Assembly (NCBI RefSeq): GCF_019091135.1
Contig: NZ_JAGXJW010000033.1
Location: 1-36,016, forward strand
DNA from: Cohnella sp. GbtcB17
GTDB taxonomy: Bacteria > Bacillota > Bacilli > Paenibacillales > Paenibacillaceae
Length of the DNA stretch: 36,016 nucleotides
Reading direction: 5' to 3'
Shown piece by piece: positions 8,071 to 16,021 of the stretch (positions are counted from its first letter, which is position 1; each line of letters begins with the position of its first letter). A program made the position numbers and the translations under genes. The notes beneath the pieces were generated by a model. The model did no database searches and was not told the DNA's origin. It saw nothing but the letters and a program-made list of their open reading frames with translations.

Positions 8071-9153
8071 CTATTGGATAATGTTGTTGGTCGGGTCCTG
8101 CACCTTGCTCTTCATGTCGTCCGTCACCGTGATGCCTTGCGCTTCGGCGGCCTTCAGGTTCAGGATCAGGTCGAGCTTCTCCTGCATGCCGACCTTCATG
8201 TCGCCGATGTTGGCGCCGTTCTTCAGCACTTCGACGGCCATCTGGCCGGCTTGGTAGCCATGGTCGTAATACTTGAAGCCGTAGGTGGCGAATGCGCCCT
8301 TCTCGACCGTATCGCGGTCGCTGGAGAAGAACGGCAGGTGGTTGTCGTTGGCCACCTTGATGATGGCGTCGACGCTGCTCACAACCGTGTTGTCCAGCGT
8401 GATGAACAGCGCGTCCGCGCGGCCTACGAGCGACTCGGCTGCCTGCTTCACTTCGGACGTGTTCGTGACCGGCGCCTTAACCAGCTCGATATTGTGCTTC
8501 TTGAGCTGCTCTTCGGCGTTCTTCGCCATGACGACGGCGTTCGATTCGCCTTCGTTGATGACGAGGCCGACCTTCTTCACGTTCGGAAAATCGGAAGCGA
8601 TGAAGTCCATCAGCTGCTGCACCGCGACCGGGTTCGTATCGGAGATGCCGGAGATGTTGGCGCCCGGCTTGTCCAGGTTCGTGACCAGCTTGGCGTCGAG
8701 CGGATCGGTGACGGCGGCGAACAAAATCGGCGTATTTTTCACGTACTGGGCCAGCGCGACCGCCGACGGCGTCGCGATGCCGAAGACGAGATCGTACTTT
8801 TCCGAAGCGATCTTCTGGCCGATCGACAGGTTCGTGTTCTGGTCGCCTTGCGCGTTGTTCAGCGAAATCTTGAGGTTTTTGCCTTCCTCGAGGCCGGCGT
8901 CCTTCAGCGCGGCGATGAAGCCTTCGCGCGTCGCGTCCAGCGACGGGTGCTCGACGATCTGCGAGATCGCGATCGAGTAGGTCTTGTCGTCTGCTGGCGC
9001 GGATGCGCTTGCGCTCGCGGAAGCGCTGGCCGACGGCGATGCCGACGGGCTGGCCGCTCCGTTATCGTTGTTGGCGTTGCCTTTCGCGCCGCAGCCCGCG
9101 GTCGCCAGCATGGCGAGCGAGAGAAGCGCCGATGCCCAAATTCTTTTCTTCAT
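8071..9153 (-). CDS. ABC transporter substrate-binding lipoprotein (ABC_sub_bind, PF04392 type)
   Basis: Extracellular solute receptor, 360 residues. A lipoprotein signal peptide ends at ATAGC with the lipid-bearing Cys21. A low-complexity Ser/Ala/Pro spacer follows (about 33-53) and then the periplasmic-binding fold: YSIAISQIVEHPSLDATREGF, FGIATPSAVALAQ, PILFAAVTDP, ISGISD and FFSSDRDTVEKGAFATYG are typical of PF04392. First gene of the operon; an AAGGGG lies about 10 nt before the ATG. Members of this family have been proposed to bind aromatic amino acids or other small organics, so the ligand stays open. Confidence 0.9.
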   Translation of the reverse strand: MKKRIWASALLSLAMLATAGCGAKGNANNDNGAASPSASPSASASASASASAPADDKTYSIAISQIVEHPSLDATREGFIAALKDAGLEEGKNLKISLNNAQGDQNTNLSIGQKIASEKYDLVFGIATPSAVALAQYVKNTPILFAAVTDPLDAKLVTNLDKPGANISGISDTNPVAVQQLMDFIASDFPNVKKVGLVINEGESNAVVMAKNAEEQLKKHNIELVKAPVTNTSEVKQAAESLVGRADALFITLDNTVVSSVDAIIKVANDNHLPFFSSDRDTVEKGAFATYGFKYYDHGYQAGQMAVEVLKNGANIGDMKVGMQEKLDLILNLKAAEAQGITVTDDMKSKVQDPTNNIIQ

Positions 9154-9178
9154 CTTTTCATGGCCCCTTGTCCTGTGA

Positions 9179-9219
9179 GTTTAAACTACAGTTTAAATGT
9201 GAAAGCGTTTATCCGTCAA
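9179..9219 (-). promoter_or_regulatory. Promoter with palindromic operator upstream of the ABC operon
   Basis: Minus strand: TTGACG (9214-9219), then an 18-nt spacer and TAAACT (9190-9195) as a candidate SigA promoter. The -10 is covered by a perfect inverted repeat TTTAAAC-TACA-GTTTAAA (9180-9197). The spacer holds a weak cre-like TGAAAGCGTTTATC (9200-9213, plus strand). The palindrome suggests a dimeric repressor site; the protein is unknown. Confidence 0.45.
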
Positions 9220-9275
9220 TGAAAGCGCATAACAATCAAAAAGCGGCGCGAGCCGAACCGGCCCGCACCGTCCGC

Positions 9276-10205
9276 TTATTCGCCGCGGCTTCGCCTTCGC
9301 ATCGATTCCCGGTACACGGGACTGCGGAAATGGAGAATCGGATCGTCCGTCGGCTCGATGCCCGTTCCCGTGACCGTCGGATCCATCACCAGGCCGTCCG
9401 GCTCCGCGATAACATCCGTGACCTCCAGAACACCGGCTTCGATCCGTTCCCGGTCGTCGGGCCAAGGCAGGGTAGGATCGTCCGTCGGATCGCTCTCCCG
9501 CCCCAGGACGATATGTAAACGAAAGCGAAACGGCGCTTTCTTTAATCGCTCGGCCGCGTCGCGCTCCAGATAGTCCGCGGGCAGCGACTTCAGCTTTCCG
9601 ATCGACAGCGACTCGACGCCGATCTCCGGCAGCCACTCGAACTTGGCCGGCCGGCGCTTCCCTTCCCGGTCGACAAGCAGGAAAGCATGGATGGCGTAGT
9701 ACCGGCAAGTGCCGTAGCTCGCCGGCGGCCGCAGCTTGCCGATATGCGCCATCGCATGACGCGCCTCCGGGAAGTGAGCGGCCAGCTCCGCTGCGGCGGC
9801 GATCGCTTCAATGCCGCCTCCCTTCAAACGGTTCGCTTCCTTTATAAGGTCGAGGAACGAAGCCGGCGTCTTGGCGAAAAAAACCGGGACGTTGACGGCC
9901 GTCAGCACCGCAGCGTCGCGGTCCGTCGGCATGAAACGGACGGCCATCCCTTTACCCGGCGACAGCAGATCGGAGAGCGAAGGATCGGACGAGCTGCCCG
10001 AAAAGCGGACGATCGCCTCCACCTCCCCGCCCCGATCGCTCAAATGTCTCGCGGTCGTAAGCCCGGCCGCCAATCCGCTCGGCTTGAACACGGCACGGCA
10101 GCAGATGCCTTTCGAATGAACCCGTCTGTCGCCGGGATGAACGCCCGACAGCCCTTCGAGCTCGTCTACGGTCGGGTTCGTCAGATCGCCCAACGTTTTA
10201 TCCAT
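9276..10205 (-). CDS. Small catalase-related haem peroxidase
   Basis: A 309-residue protein with a reduced catalase fold, much shorter than classical catalases (about 480 or more). HSKGICCRAVF (His30) corresponds to the distal-His block HAKGxGAxGxF, VRFSGSSSDPSLSD and NVPVFFAKT to the haem-pocket and Asn regions, YYAIHAFLLVDREGKRRPAKF to the central strand, DPTLPWPDDR to the DPT/WPxxR block, and SPVYRESMRRR near the end supplies the likely axial tyrosine Tyr298. It probably acts on H2O2 or organic peroxides in the cytoplasm. It stands alone between two operons and is divergent from the amino-sugar operon. No signal peptide is evident. Confidence 0.85.
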   Translation of the reverse strand: MDKTLGDLTNPTVDELEGLSGVHPGDRRVHSKGICCRAVFKPSGLAAGLTTARHLSDRGGEVEAIVRFSGSSSDPSLSDLLSPGKGMAVRFMPTDRDAAVLTAVNVPVFFAKTPASFLDLIKEANRLKGGGIEAIAAAAELAAHFPEARHAMAHIGKLRPPASYGTCRYYAIHAFLLVDREGKRRPAKFEWLPEIGVESLSIGKLKSLPADYLERDAAERLKKAPFRFRLHIVLGRESDPTDDPTLPWPDDRERIEAGVLEVTDVIAEPDGLVMDPTVTGTGIEPTDDPILHFRSPVYRESMRRRSRGE

Positions 10206-10322
10206 CCGTCATTTCCCTCCCCATCGTGGGCAGCCCACCGGTTCAGCGGGCTGCGATTGTTATATTTACCCTGTAGCCGCATCGTTAACCGACACCGTTC
10301 AGCCGCGCCGCCCCTTTCCGAT

Positions 10323-10352
10323 CGGTCAAATCAGGCCCGGTAACGGTCAAAT
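10323..10352 (+). promoter_or_regulatory. Direct-repeat operator CGGTCAAAT x2 before the amino-sugar operon
   Basis: CGGTCAAAT occurs at 10323-10331 and 10344-10352, 21 bp apart and in the direction of transcription. The proximal copy overlaps the place of the -35 for the TATAGT at 10372-10377, whose own -35 (AAATTT) is poor, as expected at an activator-dependent promoter. Similar pairs precede the permease and solute-binding genes of the sugar importer. Confidence 0.5.
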
Positions 10353-10419
10353 TTTTTTTGAACCGCCTTGCTATAGTGAAAGAGCAATTAACTGTATGGA
10401 AATGGAGGAAAACGCAACT

Positions 10420-11208
10420 GTGAGTCAGTCCATGCTATTACCCGTCTATTCTCTGTTAAAGGACAACCTTCGCACGCAGGTATTTGCGGACAGGCTTCAG
10501 CTCGGCCAAGCGGCTTGCGACGACTTCGCCGGCAAGCTGCGAGCGCTGCTGGCGGTCGGCCGCAGCGCTCGCGTCGTGTTCGCGGCGGCGCCCTCGCAGA
10601 ACGAATTTCTCGACGCGCTGGCCGCACAGCCCGATATCGATTGGAGCCGCGTCACCGCCTTCCACATGGACGAGTACCTGGACCTGCCTGCCGACGCTCC
10701 GCAGCGGTTCGCGCGATACCTGAACGAGCGGTTGTTCGACAAGGTCCGCCCCGGACGCGTCCATCTCATGAACCCTTGCGAAGACGCGACGAAGGAAGCG
10801 CTTCGATACGAGGCGCTTCTCCGCGAAGCCCCGATCGATATCGTCTGTCTCGGCATCGGAGAGAACGGCCACCTGGCCTTCAACGACCCGCCGGTCGCCG
10901 ACTTTGACGATCCGCACTGGGTCAAAGCCGTCGAGCTCGATACGGATTGCCGGCTTCAGCAGGTCAACGACGGATGCTTCGACTCGCTTGCGCGCGTGCC
11001 GACGCATGCGCTGACGATGACCATCCCCGCCTTAATGTCCGCCATGCATGTCCTATGCATCGTGCCCGGACGACGCAAGCGCCAAGCGGTACTCCGCGCA
11101 GTCCACGGCCCGATCGAGGAGTCTTGTCCGGCCAGCGCGCTGCGTCGGCACGAAAGCTGCATGCTATACGCGGATACGGACAGCTACGGCTACCGGCGAG
11201 CCGATTAA
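10420..11208 (+). CDS. nagB: NagB-like glucosamine-6-phosphate deaminase/isomerase
   Basis: Cytoplasmic sugar-phosphate isomerase-deaminase, 262 residues from the chosen GTG. Blocks shared with NagB are AFHMDEYLDL (the Asp-Glu pair of the active site) and GIGENGHLAFNDPP (the catalytic His motif). Compared with E. coli NagB, the aspartate before GH is Asn, the later Glu is Asp, and the phosphate-loop GLPTGGTP is replaced by FAAAPSQNE. This marks a separate NagB-like subfamily, so the exact sugar phosphate is less certain than the reaction class. GTG at 10420 has GGAGG 11 nt upstream; an in-frame ATG at 10396 has no ribosome site. First gene of an operon with SIS, GH20 and GNAT genes. Confidence 0.82.
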   Translation: MSQSMLLPVYSLLKDNLRTQVFADRLQLGQAACDDFAGKLRALLAVGRSARVVFAAAPSQNEFLDALAAQPDIDWSRVTAFHMDEYLDLPADAPQRFARYLNERLFDKVRPGRVHLMNPCEDATKEALRYEALLREAPIDIVCLGIGENGHLAFNDPPVADFDDPHWVKAVELDTDCRLQQVNDGCFDSLARVPTHALTMTIPALMSAMHVLCIVPGRRKRQAVLRAVHGPIEESCPASALRRHESCMLYADTDSYGYRRAD

Positions 11209-11255
11209 GACGAACCCCGTAAAGGAGGGAATTGATGATAGGAACGGCTGCGGGA

Positions 11256-11294
11256 AGCCGGGCGCGTGCCATTCCGAACGATACGCGCCGGGCT
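11256..11294 (+). other. Intercistronic stem-loop between nagB and the SIS gene
   Basis: GGCGCGT (11261-11267) pairs with ACGCGCC (11283-11289). The stem extends outward after one mismatch by AGCC/GGCT. No T run follows, so it is not a terminator; it might adjust mRNA stability or translation. It lies between two in-frame starts of the next gene. Confidence 0.4.
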
Positions 11295-11357
11295 CTCGCG
11301 CCGGATAAAGATTGCCGCAATTTATCCGCATTTTATTTTGAAAGGGAGGCTATCAAA

Positions 11358-12137
11358 ATGAACCAGCGACCGCTGTCCGCGCAGGACGACATCATGGGGG
11401 CTTACCTGACGTACATCACGGAGCTTCTCGAAGAGATACGCAGCGAGCCTCGCGACCGCCTGCTGGAGGTGGCCGGCCTGCTGGCCGATCATATCGCGGA
11501 GGATAAGCTCGTCTACTTGTACGGCCCCGGCGGACACTCCAATATGAACGCCACGGAAATTTTTTTCCGGGCCGGCGGCTTGATGCACATCAGTGCCATC
11601 CTTGACGAAGGCACGATGATCTCCAATGGCGCGCTGCGGTCAATGGCCGTCGAGCGCACGCCGGGCTACGGCAAGCTCGTCATCGAAGACAATCGACTCG
11701 GGCCGGGCGACATCCTGATTGTCGCCAACGCCTACGGCATCAATACCGCCTGCATCGATGCAGCGCTGGAGGCGAAGCGCAGAGGCGTCGTCACGATAGC
11801 CGTCACGTCGGTCGGCCATGCCGATGCGACCCCCAAAGACCATCCGGCGCGCCATCCTTCCCGGCTTAATTTATACGAAGCTTGCGACTATTACTTGGAC
11901 AGCAAAGTGAAGCCAGGCGATTCCGCCTTGCCGATCCTGGGGCTGGAGCCGCGGATGGGGTCGACGTCCACGTTCGCCAACGCTTTTCTGCTGAACTCGC
12001 TTATGATGACGACTGCCGCGCTTCTTGCGGAAAAAGGGATCGAGGTGCCAGTGTGGCGGAGCGCGAACGCCCCGGGCGGAGACGAATGGAACAACCGGTT
12101 CATCGACCGGTTCAAGGGCCGCGTGAGATGGCTCTAG
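11358..12137 (+). CDS. SIS-domain sugar-phosphate-binding protein (UPF0309 type)
   Basis: A 259-residue cytoplasmic protein with a sugar-isomerase (SIS) fold. LVYLYGPGGHSNMNATEIFFRAGG forms the first strand and phosphate-binding loop; ILIVANAYGINTACIDAAL and VVTIAVTSVGHAD give the second half. EPRMGSTSTFANAFLLNSL near residue 200 resembles the helix that follows in this group. The start at 11358 has GGGAGG 8 nt upstream and matches where the family begins. A second in-frame ATG at 11235 with an even better AAAGGAGGG would add 41 residues of no recognisable domain. Position between NagB-like and GH20 genes suggests a step in amino-sugar phosphate metabolism; the actual substrate is unknown. 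Confidence 0.82.
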   Translation: MNQRPLSAQDDIMGAYLTYITELLEEIRSEPRDRLLEVAGLLADHIAEDKLVYLYGPGGHSNMNATEIFFRAGGLMHISAILDEGTMISNGALRSMAVERTPGYGKLVIEDNRLGPGDILIVANAYGINTACIDAALEAKRRGVVTIAVTSVGHADATPKDHPARHPSRLNLYEACDYYLDSKVKPGDSALPILGLEPRMGSTSTFANAFLLNSLMMTTAALLAEKGIEVPVWRSANAPGGDEWNNRFIDRFKGRVRWL

Positions 12138-12231
12138 CGACAGGAGCGCCGCTGCCCTCCGCTCCAGGGGACGCCGGCTCGGAAAACATGCGTCTACGCT
12201 GTCTACCAACGAATGTTCGGGAGGAATCGTC

Positions 12232-14076
12232 ATGAAGCTAGACCTGATCCCGCAACCGCAATATGTGCGGCTGCTGTCCGAAGACGGAGACGATCATCGG
12301 CCGCCGTTGCCCGCCCCTCTGGCCGGCATGCGCGTCAAGCTGCTCATGCCGCAGTCCGACGACAGGCTGCTGCGACTTGCGCGCGAGCTGTTCGGCGAAA
12401 CGCAAGTCGCAGCAGAGACGTCGCCCGGGACATACGCGCTTCTGTCCGAAGGCCTGCCGCTTCGCCGCGCGGCGGTCGAGCGCCTCGACGGGCATCACGA
12501 CGGTTATGTGCTGCACATCGGAGACGGCGGCTTGTCGCTGCACGCCCGCGAGGCGACAGGTCTGTACTACGGCCTGAAAACGCTGCTTCAGCTGATGCGC
12601 AGATACGCCCCGCTGCCCGCAGTCGAAATTGCCGATTGGGCCGACTTGCCCCTTCGCAGCGACTATTTGGATCTTCGAACGGTTTATCCTGCGTTTCCCA
12701 ACCTGCTGAAGTATATCGCGGAGATGTCCGATTACAAGCTCAATACGCTTGTCGTCGAATACGAGGACAAGCTGCCGTTCGGCCGCCATGCCTTTCTGCG
12801 CCATCCCGAGCTCGCCATGACGGAAGCGGAGCATGCGCTCCTGCTCCGGACCTGCCGCGACCACTACATCGAGGTCATACCGAAGCAGCAGTCGTTCGGT
12901 CATCTGGAATTCATTCTCAAGCATCCCGCTTATATCGCGCTTCGCGAAACGCCCGACAGTGTCGGCGAGCTGTGCCCGCACCGCCCGGGCGCGTACGAGA
13001 TGATGGCGGGCATCCTCGAAGACGTGGCCGCGCTGCACCCGGACAGCCGCTACCTCCACATGGGCTGCGACGAGGTGTGGAGTCTCGGCGAATGCCCGGA
13101 TTGCCGCGCCTCCGGCATGACGCGAGAGGCTTCCTTCATCGCATTCGTTAATCGGCTCGCCGCCCGCGTCCGCGAGCTCGGCAAGCGGCCGATGATCTGG
13201 CACGACATGCTGATGCACGCCTCGCATGAAGAGCTATCCGCGCTCGATCCCGAGGTGACCGTCGTCGTCTGGATCTACGGCGGCCACCGCATGAAGCGGG
13301 ACGCGCTCGATATGATCGGCAAGCTCAGGCGTGCCGGCTTGTCCGTCATCGGCGCTTCCTCGGTACGCTGCTGGGACGACGAAGGGGACCAGAACTACCC
13401 GGTCATCCGCAACCGTGTGGCCAACATTATGCGCTGGACCGAACTCGCCGAGATCGAGCAGTTGCCGGGCGTCATCGGCACGAACTGGTCGGCGCCCTTC
13501 GCGCTCGGCAGTCCCTACGGCCTGTTCGAGACGTCGCGCTACCCCGCCTTCTTTTCGGCCGATCAATGCTGGAACCGCCGTGCCGATCCGGAAACCTATC
13601 TCGCGCGGTTTCTCTCGCAATATCACGGCATGGACGATGCTGCATCCGCGGCCGACGGCTATGAGATCGGGGACTACTACCAGCTCGTGCCCGAGCTGCT
13701 GCCCGATATCGCCCTCAATCGGCCGGTCGCCGAGCTGATCGCGGCGATGATCCAGTACGAGATGCCGGCCAAGCGCAGGCTGCCGCTTTATACGTTTTTG
13801 TTCAGAGGCGAGCTGTACCCGGGCGAAGAGGTGCTGACGAGTCTCAAAGACAAGCACCGCACCGGCTACGCCGCCCTCGAAGCGGCGCAAATCGCCATGC
13901 GTCAAGCGATCGAACCGCTGCTGCCGCCGGCCATGGCGGAATTGTTCATCGCTTCGCGCTTTTACCGCTTCGGACTGTACGAGGAGAAGCTGCAGGCGAT
14001 CGTATCCGCTGCCGAAGCCGCCTCGGGCGAACGACGACGACTCGACGATCCAGAGGAGGGGGCGCGACATGCCTGA
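12232..14076 (+). CDS. Beta-N-acetylhexosaminidase, GH20, cytosolic
   Basis: Hydrolyses terminal beta-linked N-acetylhexosamine from oligosaccharides. It is 614 residues. An N-terminal GH20b-like domain (about 1-135, ending GLYYGLKTLLQLMRR) precedes the TIM barrel, which opens with DLPLRSDYLDLRTVYP. HMGCDEVW holds the family's Asp-Glu pair (Asp280-Glu281), where Glu is the acid and Asp assists the acetamido group. PKQQSFGHLEFILKHP and NYPVIRNRVANIMRW are further barrel blocks. There is no signal peptide, so it would act on imported sugars. GGGAGG stands 7 nt before the ATG. The stop overlaps the GNAT gene by 8 nt. The last 150 residues are helical and family-specific. Confidence 0.9.
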   Translation: MKLDLIPQPQYVRLLSEDGDDHRPPLPAPLAGMRVKLLMPQSDDRLLRLARELFGETQVAAETSPGTYALLSEGLPLRRAAVERLDGHHDGYVLHIGDGGLSLHAREATGLYYGLKTLLQLMRRYAPLPAVEIADWADLPLRSDYLDLRTVYPAFPNLLKYIAEMSDYKLNTLVVEYEDKLPFGRHAFLRHPELAMTEAEHALLLRTCRDHYIEVIPKQQSFGHLEFILKHPAYIALRETPDSVGELCPHRPGAYEMMAGILEDVAALHPDSRYLHMGCDEVWSLGECPDCRASGMTREASFIAFVNRLAARVRELGKRPMIWHDMLMHASHEELSALDPEVTVVVWIYGGHRMKRDALDMIGKLRRAGLSVIGASSVRCWDDEGDQNYPVIRNRVANIMRWTELAEIEQLPGVIGTNWSAPFALGSPYGLFETSRYPAFFSADQCWNRRADPETYLARFLSQYHGMDDAASAADGYEIGDYYQLVPELLPDIALNRPVAELIAAMIQYEMPAKRRLPLYTFLFRGELYPGEEVLTSLKDKHRTGYAALEAAQIAMRQAIEPLLPPAMAELFIASRFYRFGLYEEKLQAIVSAAEAASGERRRLDDPEEGARHA

Positions 14077-14548
14077 TATGCTGGTGAAACTATACGACCT
14101 TCCGGACGGCCGGGAAGCACTCGCCGCACTCGAGAAACAGGGCATTCGCATCGTACGCGCCATGACCGCGGACAAGGGACGCCTGGCGGATTTCGTCGGA
14201 AAGCACTTCACCGAAAACTGGCGCAGCGAGTGCGAATGCGCCTTCGGCAGGCTGCCCTCCTATGCCTTCATCGCCATTCGGAACAAAGAGATCGTCGGCT
14301 TTGCGCTTTATGACGCCGTCGTCCGCAACTTCTTCGGTCCGACCGGCGTGGCGCCGGAGTGCCGCGGTCTCGGCATCGGCAAAGCGCTGCTGCTCGAAAC
14401 GCTGCGCGCCATGCACGAAGAAGGCTACGCCTACGCCGTGATCGGCTGGGTAGAAGAGGCGATCGGCTTCTACGCCAAAACCGTGGGAGCGACCGTCATT
14501 CCCGATTCGTTCCCCGGCGCTTATCGGAACCTGGTCGCTTTAAACTGA
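14069..14548 (+). CDS. GNAT family N-acetyltransferase
   Basis: A 159-residue acetyl-CoA-dependent acetyltransferase. The core runs from AFIAIRNKEIVGFALYD to VAPECRGLGIGKALLLETL, where RGLGIGKA is the pyrophosphate-binding loop, then AVIGWVEEAIGFYAKTVGATVI closes the fold. It starts 8 nt inside the GH20 gene with GGAGGGGG just upstream, so it is probably co-translated and is the last gene of the amino-sugar operon. The acceptor is unknown; an amino sugar would fit the neighbourhood but this is inference. Confidence 0.85.
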   Translation: MPDMLVKLYDLPDGREALAALEKQGIRIVRAMTADKGRLADFVGKHFTENWRSECECAFGRLPSYAFIAIRNKEIVGFALYDAVVRNFFGPTGVAPECRGLGIGKALLLETLRAMHEEGYAYAVIGWVEEAIGFYAKTVGATVIPDSFPGAYRNLVALN

Positions 14549-14568
14549 TCTTCTCGGATTAAACGCGA

Positions 14569-14612
14569 GACCCAAGCGGAGCGCCTAATATAGGCGGTCG
14601 CCTGCTTGGGTC
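14569..14612 (+). terminator. Stem-loop after the amino-sugar operon
   Basis: GACCCAAGC (14569-14577) faces GCTTGGGTC (14604-14612), with an inner GCCT-AATAT-AGGC stem. It lies about 20 nt after the last stop codon. The tail (CATTTCGTTT) is only weakly T-rich, so termination may be partial. Confidence 0.55.
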
Positions 14613-14635
14613 CATTTCGTTTCCACACCGGCGCC

Positions 14636-14684
14636 TATTCGTCGGTTTTTCCCGTTTTAACGATATCCCCTTCGGTCAGGAAAG
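14636..14684 (-). repeat. Single inverted copy of the 48-bp GGGGATATCGTT repeat
   Basis: The minus strand reads TTCCTGACCGAAGGGGATATCG then TTAAAACGG, nearly the same as the last unit of the array at 16022-16245 but in the opposite orientation. It lies left of the IS1595-like gene. From 14685 to 14827 I see no gene or clear signal. Confidence 0.7.
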
Positions 14685-14827
14685 GGGCTATTGCCGCCTA
14701 TCCCCTAAGCGCTTGAACGTCCTCGCAGCGCGGCGCTCAAGCCATCGCCTCAACTCCCCCCATCCGCTCCACACCGCTATCCCCTTCATCAAGGCTGCAC
14801 GACCGCCAAATTTCTTCGTTCTCACCC

Positions 14828-14871
14828 TTGAAGAATTGTAAATTTTTCGGTATAATAGGAACACATGTTCC
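14828..14871 (+). promoter_or_regulatory. Strong SigA promoter with a LexA/SOS-like box
   Basis: TTGAAG (14828-14833), a 17-nt spacer and TATAAT (14851-14856) make a near-consensus promoter. Two bases later GGAACACATGTTCC (14858-14871) matches the Bacillus SOS box CGAACRNRYGTTYC at 13 of 14 positions and is itself a perfect GGAAC/GTTCC palindrome. The box covers the expected transcription start, where LexA would block initiation. Confidence 0.65.
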
Positions 14872-14889
14872 GATTGAGGGGGGATCAGC

Positions 14890-15834
14890 TTGCCCAGCCG
14901 CTTCTCGATTCAGGATTATATCCCGGCCTATAGCGAAGAAGGCTGCGCGGGCGCCCTGTTCGCCGCCAAATGGCCCGACGGATTCCGCTGTCCCCGCTGC
15001 GCTCACCCGCACTATTACAAAGTGTCGTCCCGCGGACGCCATCTGTTCGAATGCAGCTCCTGCGCTCACCAGACTTCGCTGACGGCAGGCACGGTGCTCG
15101 AGGGTACGCGCACGCCCTTGGCCAAGTGGTTTCAGGCGATGTTCTTGATGCAGATCGGCATCAGCGCCAAGCTGTTGGCCGAGCTGATCCAAGTGACCTA
15201 CAAGACCGCCTGGCTGATCAATCATAAGCTGCGCCATGCCGTCGGCGAGTGGGATCGCGGCCGGCCGCTTACGGGCGACCTGCAGTTGCTGGGCGAATAT
15301 TACGGCTATGAGTACCATCGATATTTCAGCAGCATGCTCGTGCAGGGCGAGCTGCGTCCACAGCCGGTCGTAGTCGGCGTCTCGCTCGATGGAGCAGGAG
15401 ATGTCTCTCATGTAAAAATGAAAGCCGTCGACGGTCCCGAGGGAGACCATCCGGCTGTTCGCGGGGGGACGGGCGGCGAGGAGTCCGTGAAGCATTTTGT
15501 GCATAAGCATGTCGCCGGCGGCGAAGTCTCCGGACATGCGGAGCTGCTCCAGCCCGGCCACCACGGACAGTCCCGGGCTCATCAGGCATGGCGGGAGGCC
15601 ATGCGTTGGCTGGCCCGCACCTTCGGCGGCATCGGCCCCAAGCATCTGCAAGCGTACCTTAACGAGTTTTGCTTCCGGCGCATATGCCGCAGCGAAGCGT
15701 TGACCGAGCTGATCGCCAGCTGCGGCAGCACCAAGACGATCACCTACCGAGAACTTGTAGGCGCCCGCTCCGGCGTCCGGCCGATAAAGTGGGTTTTCCG
15801 GCGCCCCGCTCGCAGCCAGCAGCATATCGGATAA
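14890..15834 (+). CDS. Degenerate IS1595/ISXO2-like transposase-related zinc-ribbon protein
   Basis: A 314-residue protein. Residues 1-60 form a transposase zinc ribbon (CPRC 34-37, CSSC 55-58), then TSLTAGTVLEGTRTPLAKWF and VTYKTAWLINHKLRHA match the N-terminal part of ISXO2-like transposases. In the expected DDE domain the first acidic motif (usually VEVDE) reads LQLLGEYYG and the second Asp region reads HAELLQPGHHG, so catalytic residues seem lost, while the C-terminal GPKHLQAYLNEFCFRR is kept. The frame is intact over its full length. TTG start with GAGGGGGG 6 nt upstream. I see no paired terminal inverted repeats next to the gene. I read it as a domesticated or immobile relative controlled by its own promoter; an active element is less likely. 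Confidence 0.75.
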   Translation: MPSRFSIQDYIPAYSEEGCAGALFAAKWPDGFRCPRCAHPHYYKVSSRGRHLFECSSCAHQTSLTAGTVLEGTRTPLAKWFQAMFLMQIGISAKLLAELIQVTYKTAWLINHKLRHAVGEWDRGRPLTGDLQLLGEYYGYEYHRYFSSMLVQGELRPQPVVVGVSLDGAGDVSHVKMKAVDGPEGDHPAVRGGTGGEESVKHFVHKHVAGGEVSGHAELLQPGHHGQSRAHQAWREAMRWLARTFGGIGPKHLQAYLNEFCFRRICRSEALTELIASCGSTKTITYRELVGARSGVRPIKWVFRRPARSQQHIG

Positions 15835-16021
15835 CGTAGCGATAAATAAACAGGACAGTCACTCATACGCCCTGTTACATAAGAAATCAGCCAATGGCAT
15901 CGCACAAACGCGGGCATTTGGTCCTTGCTTGATAGCGTTTTTGCATGCTGATTTTCTTGCAGCTTAACGCTTATTGCTCGCCAATGTCTGTTGTACGTCG
16001 ATTGCCCCTCCGCTTGCCTCC

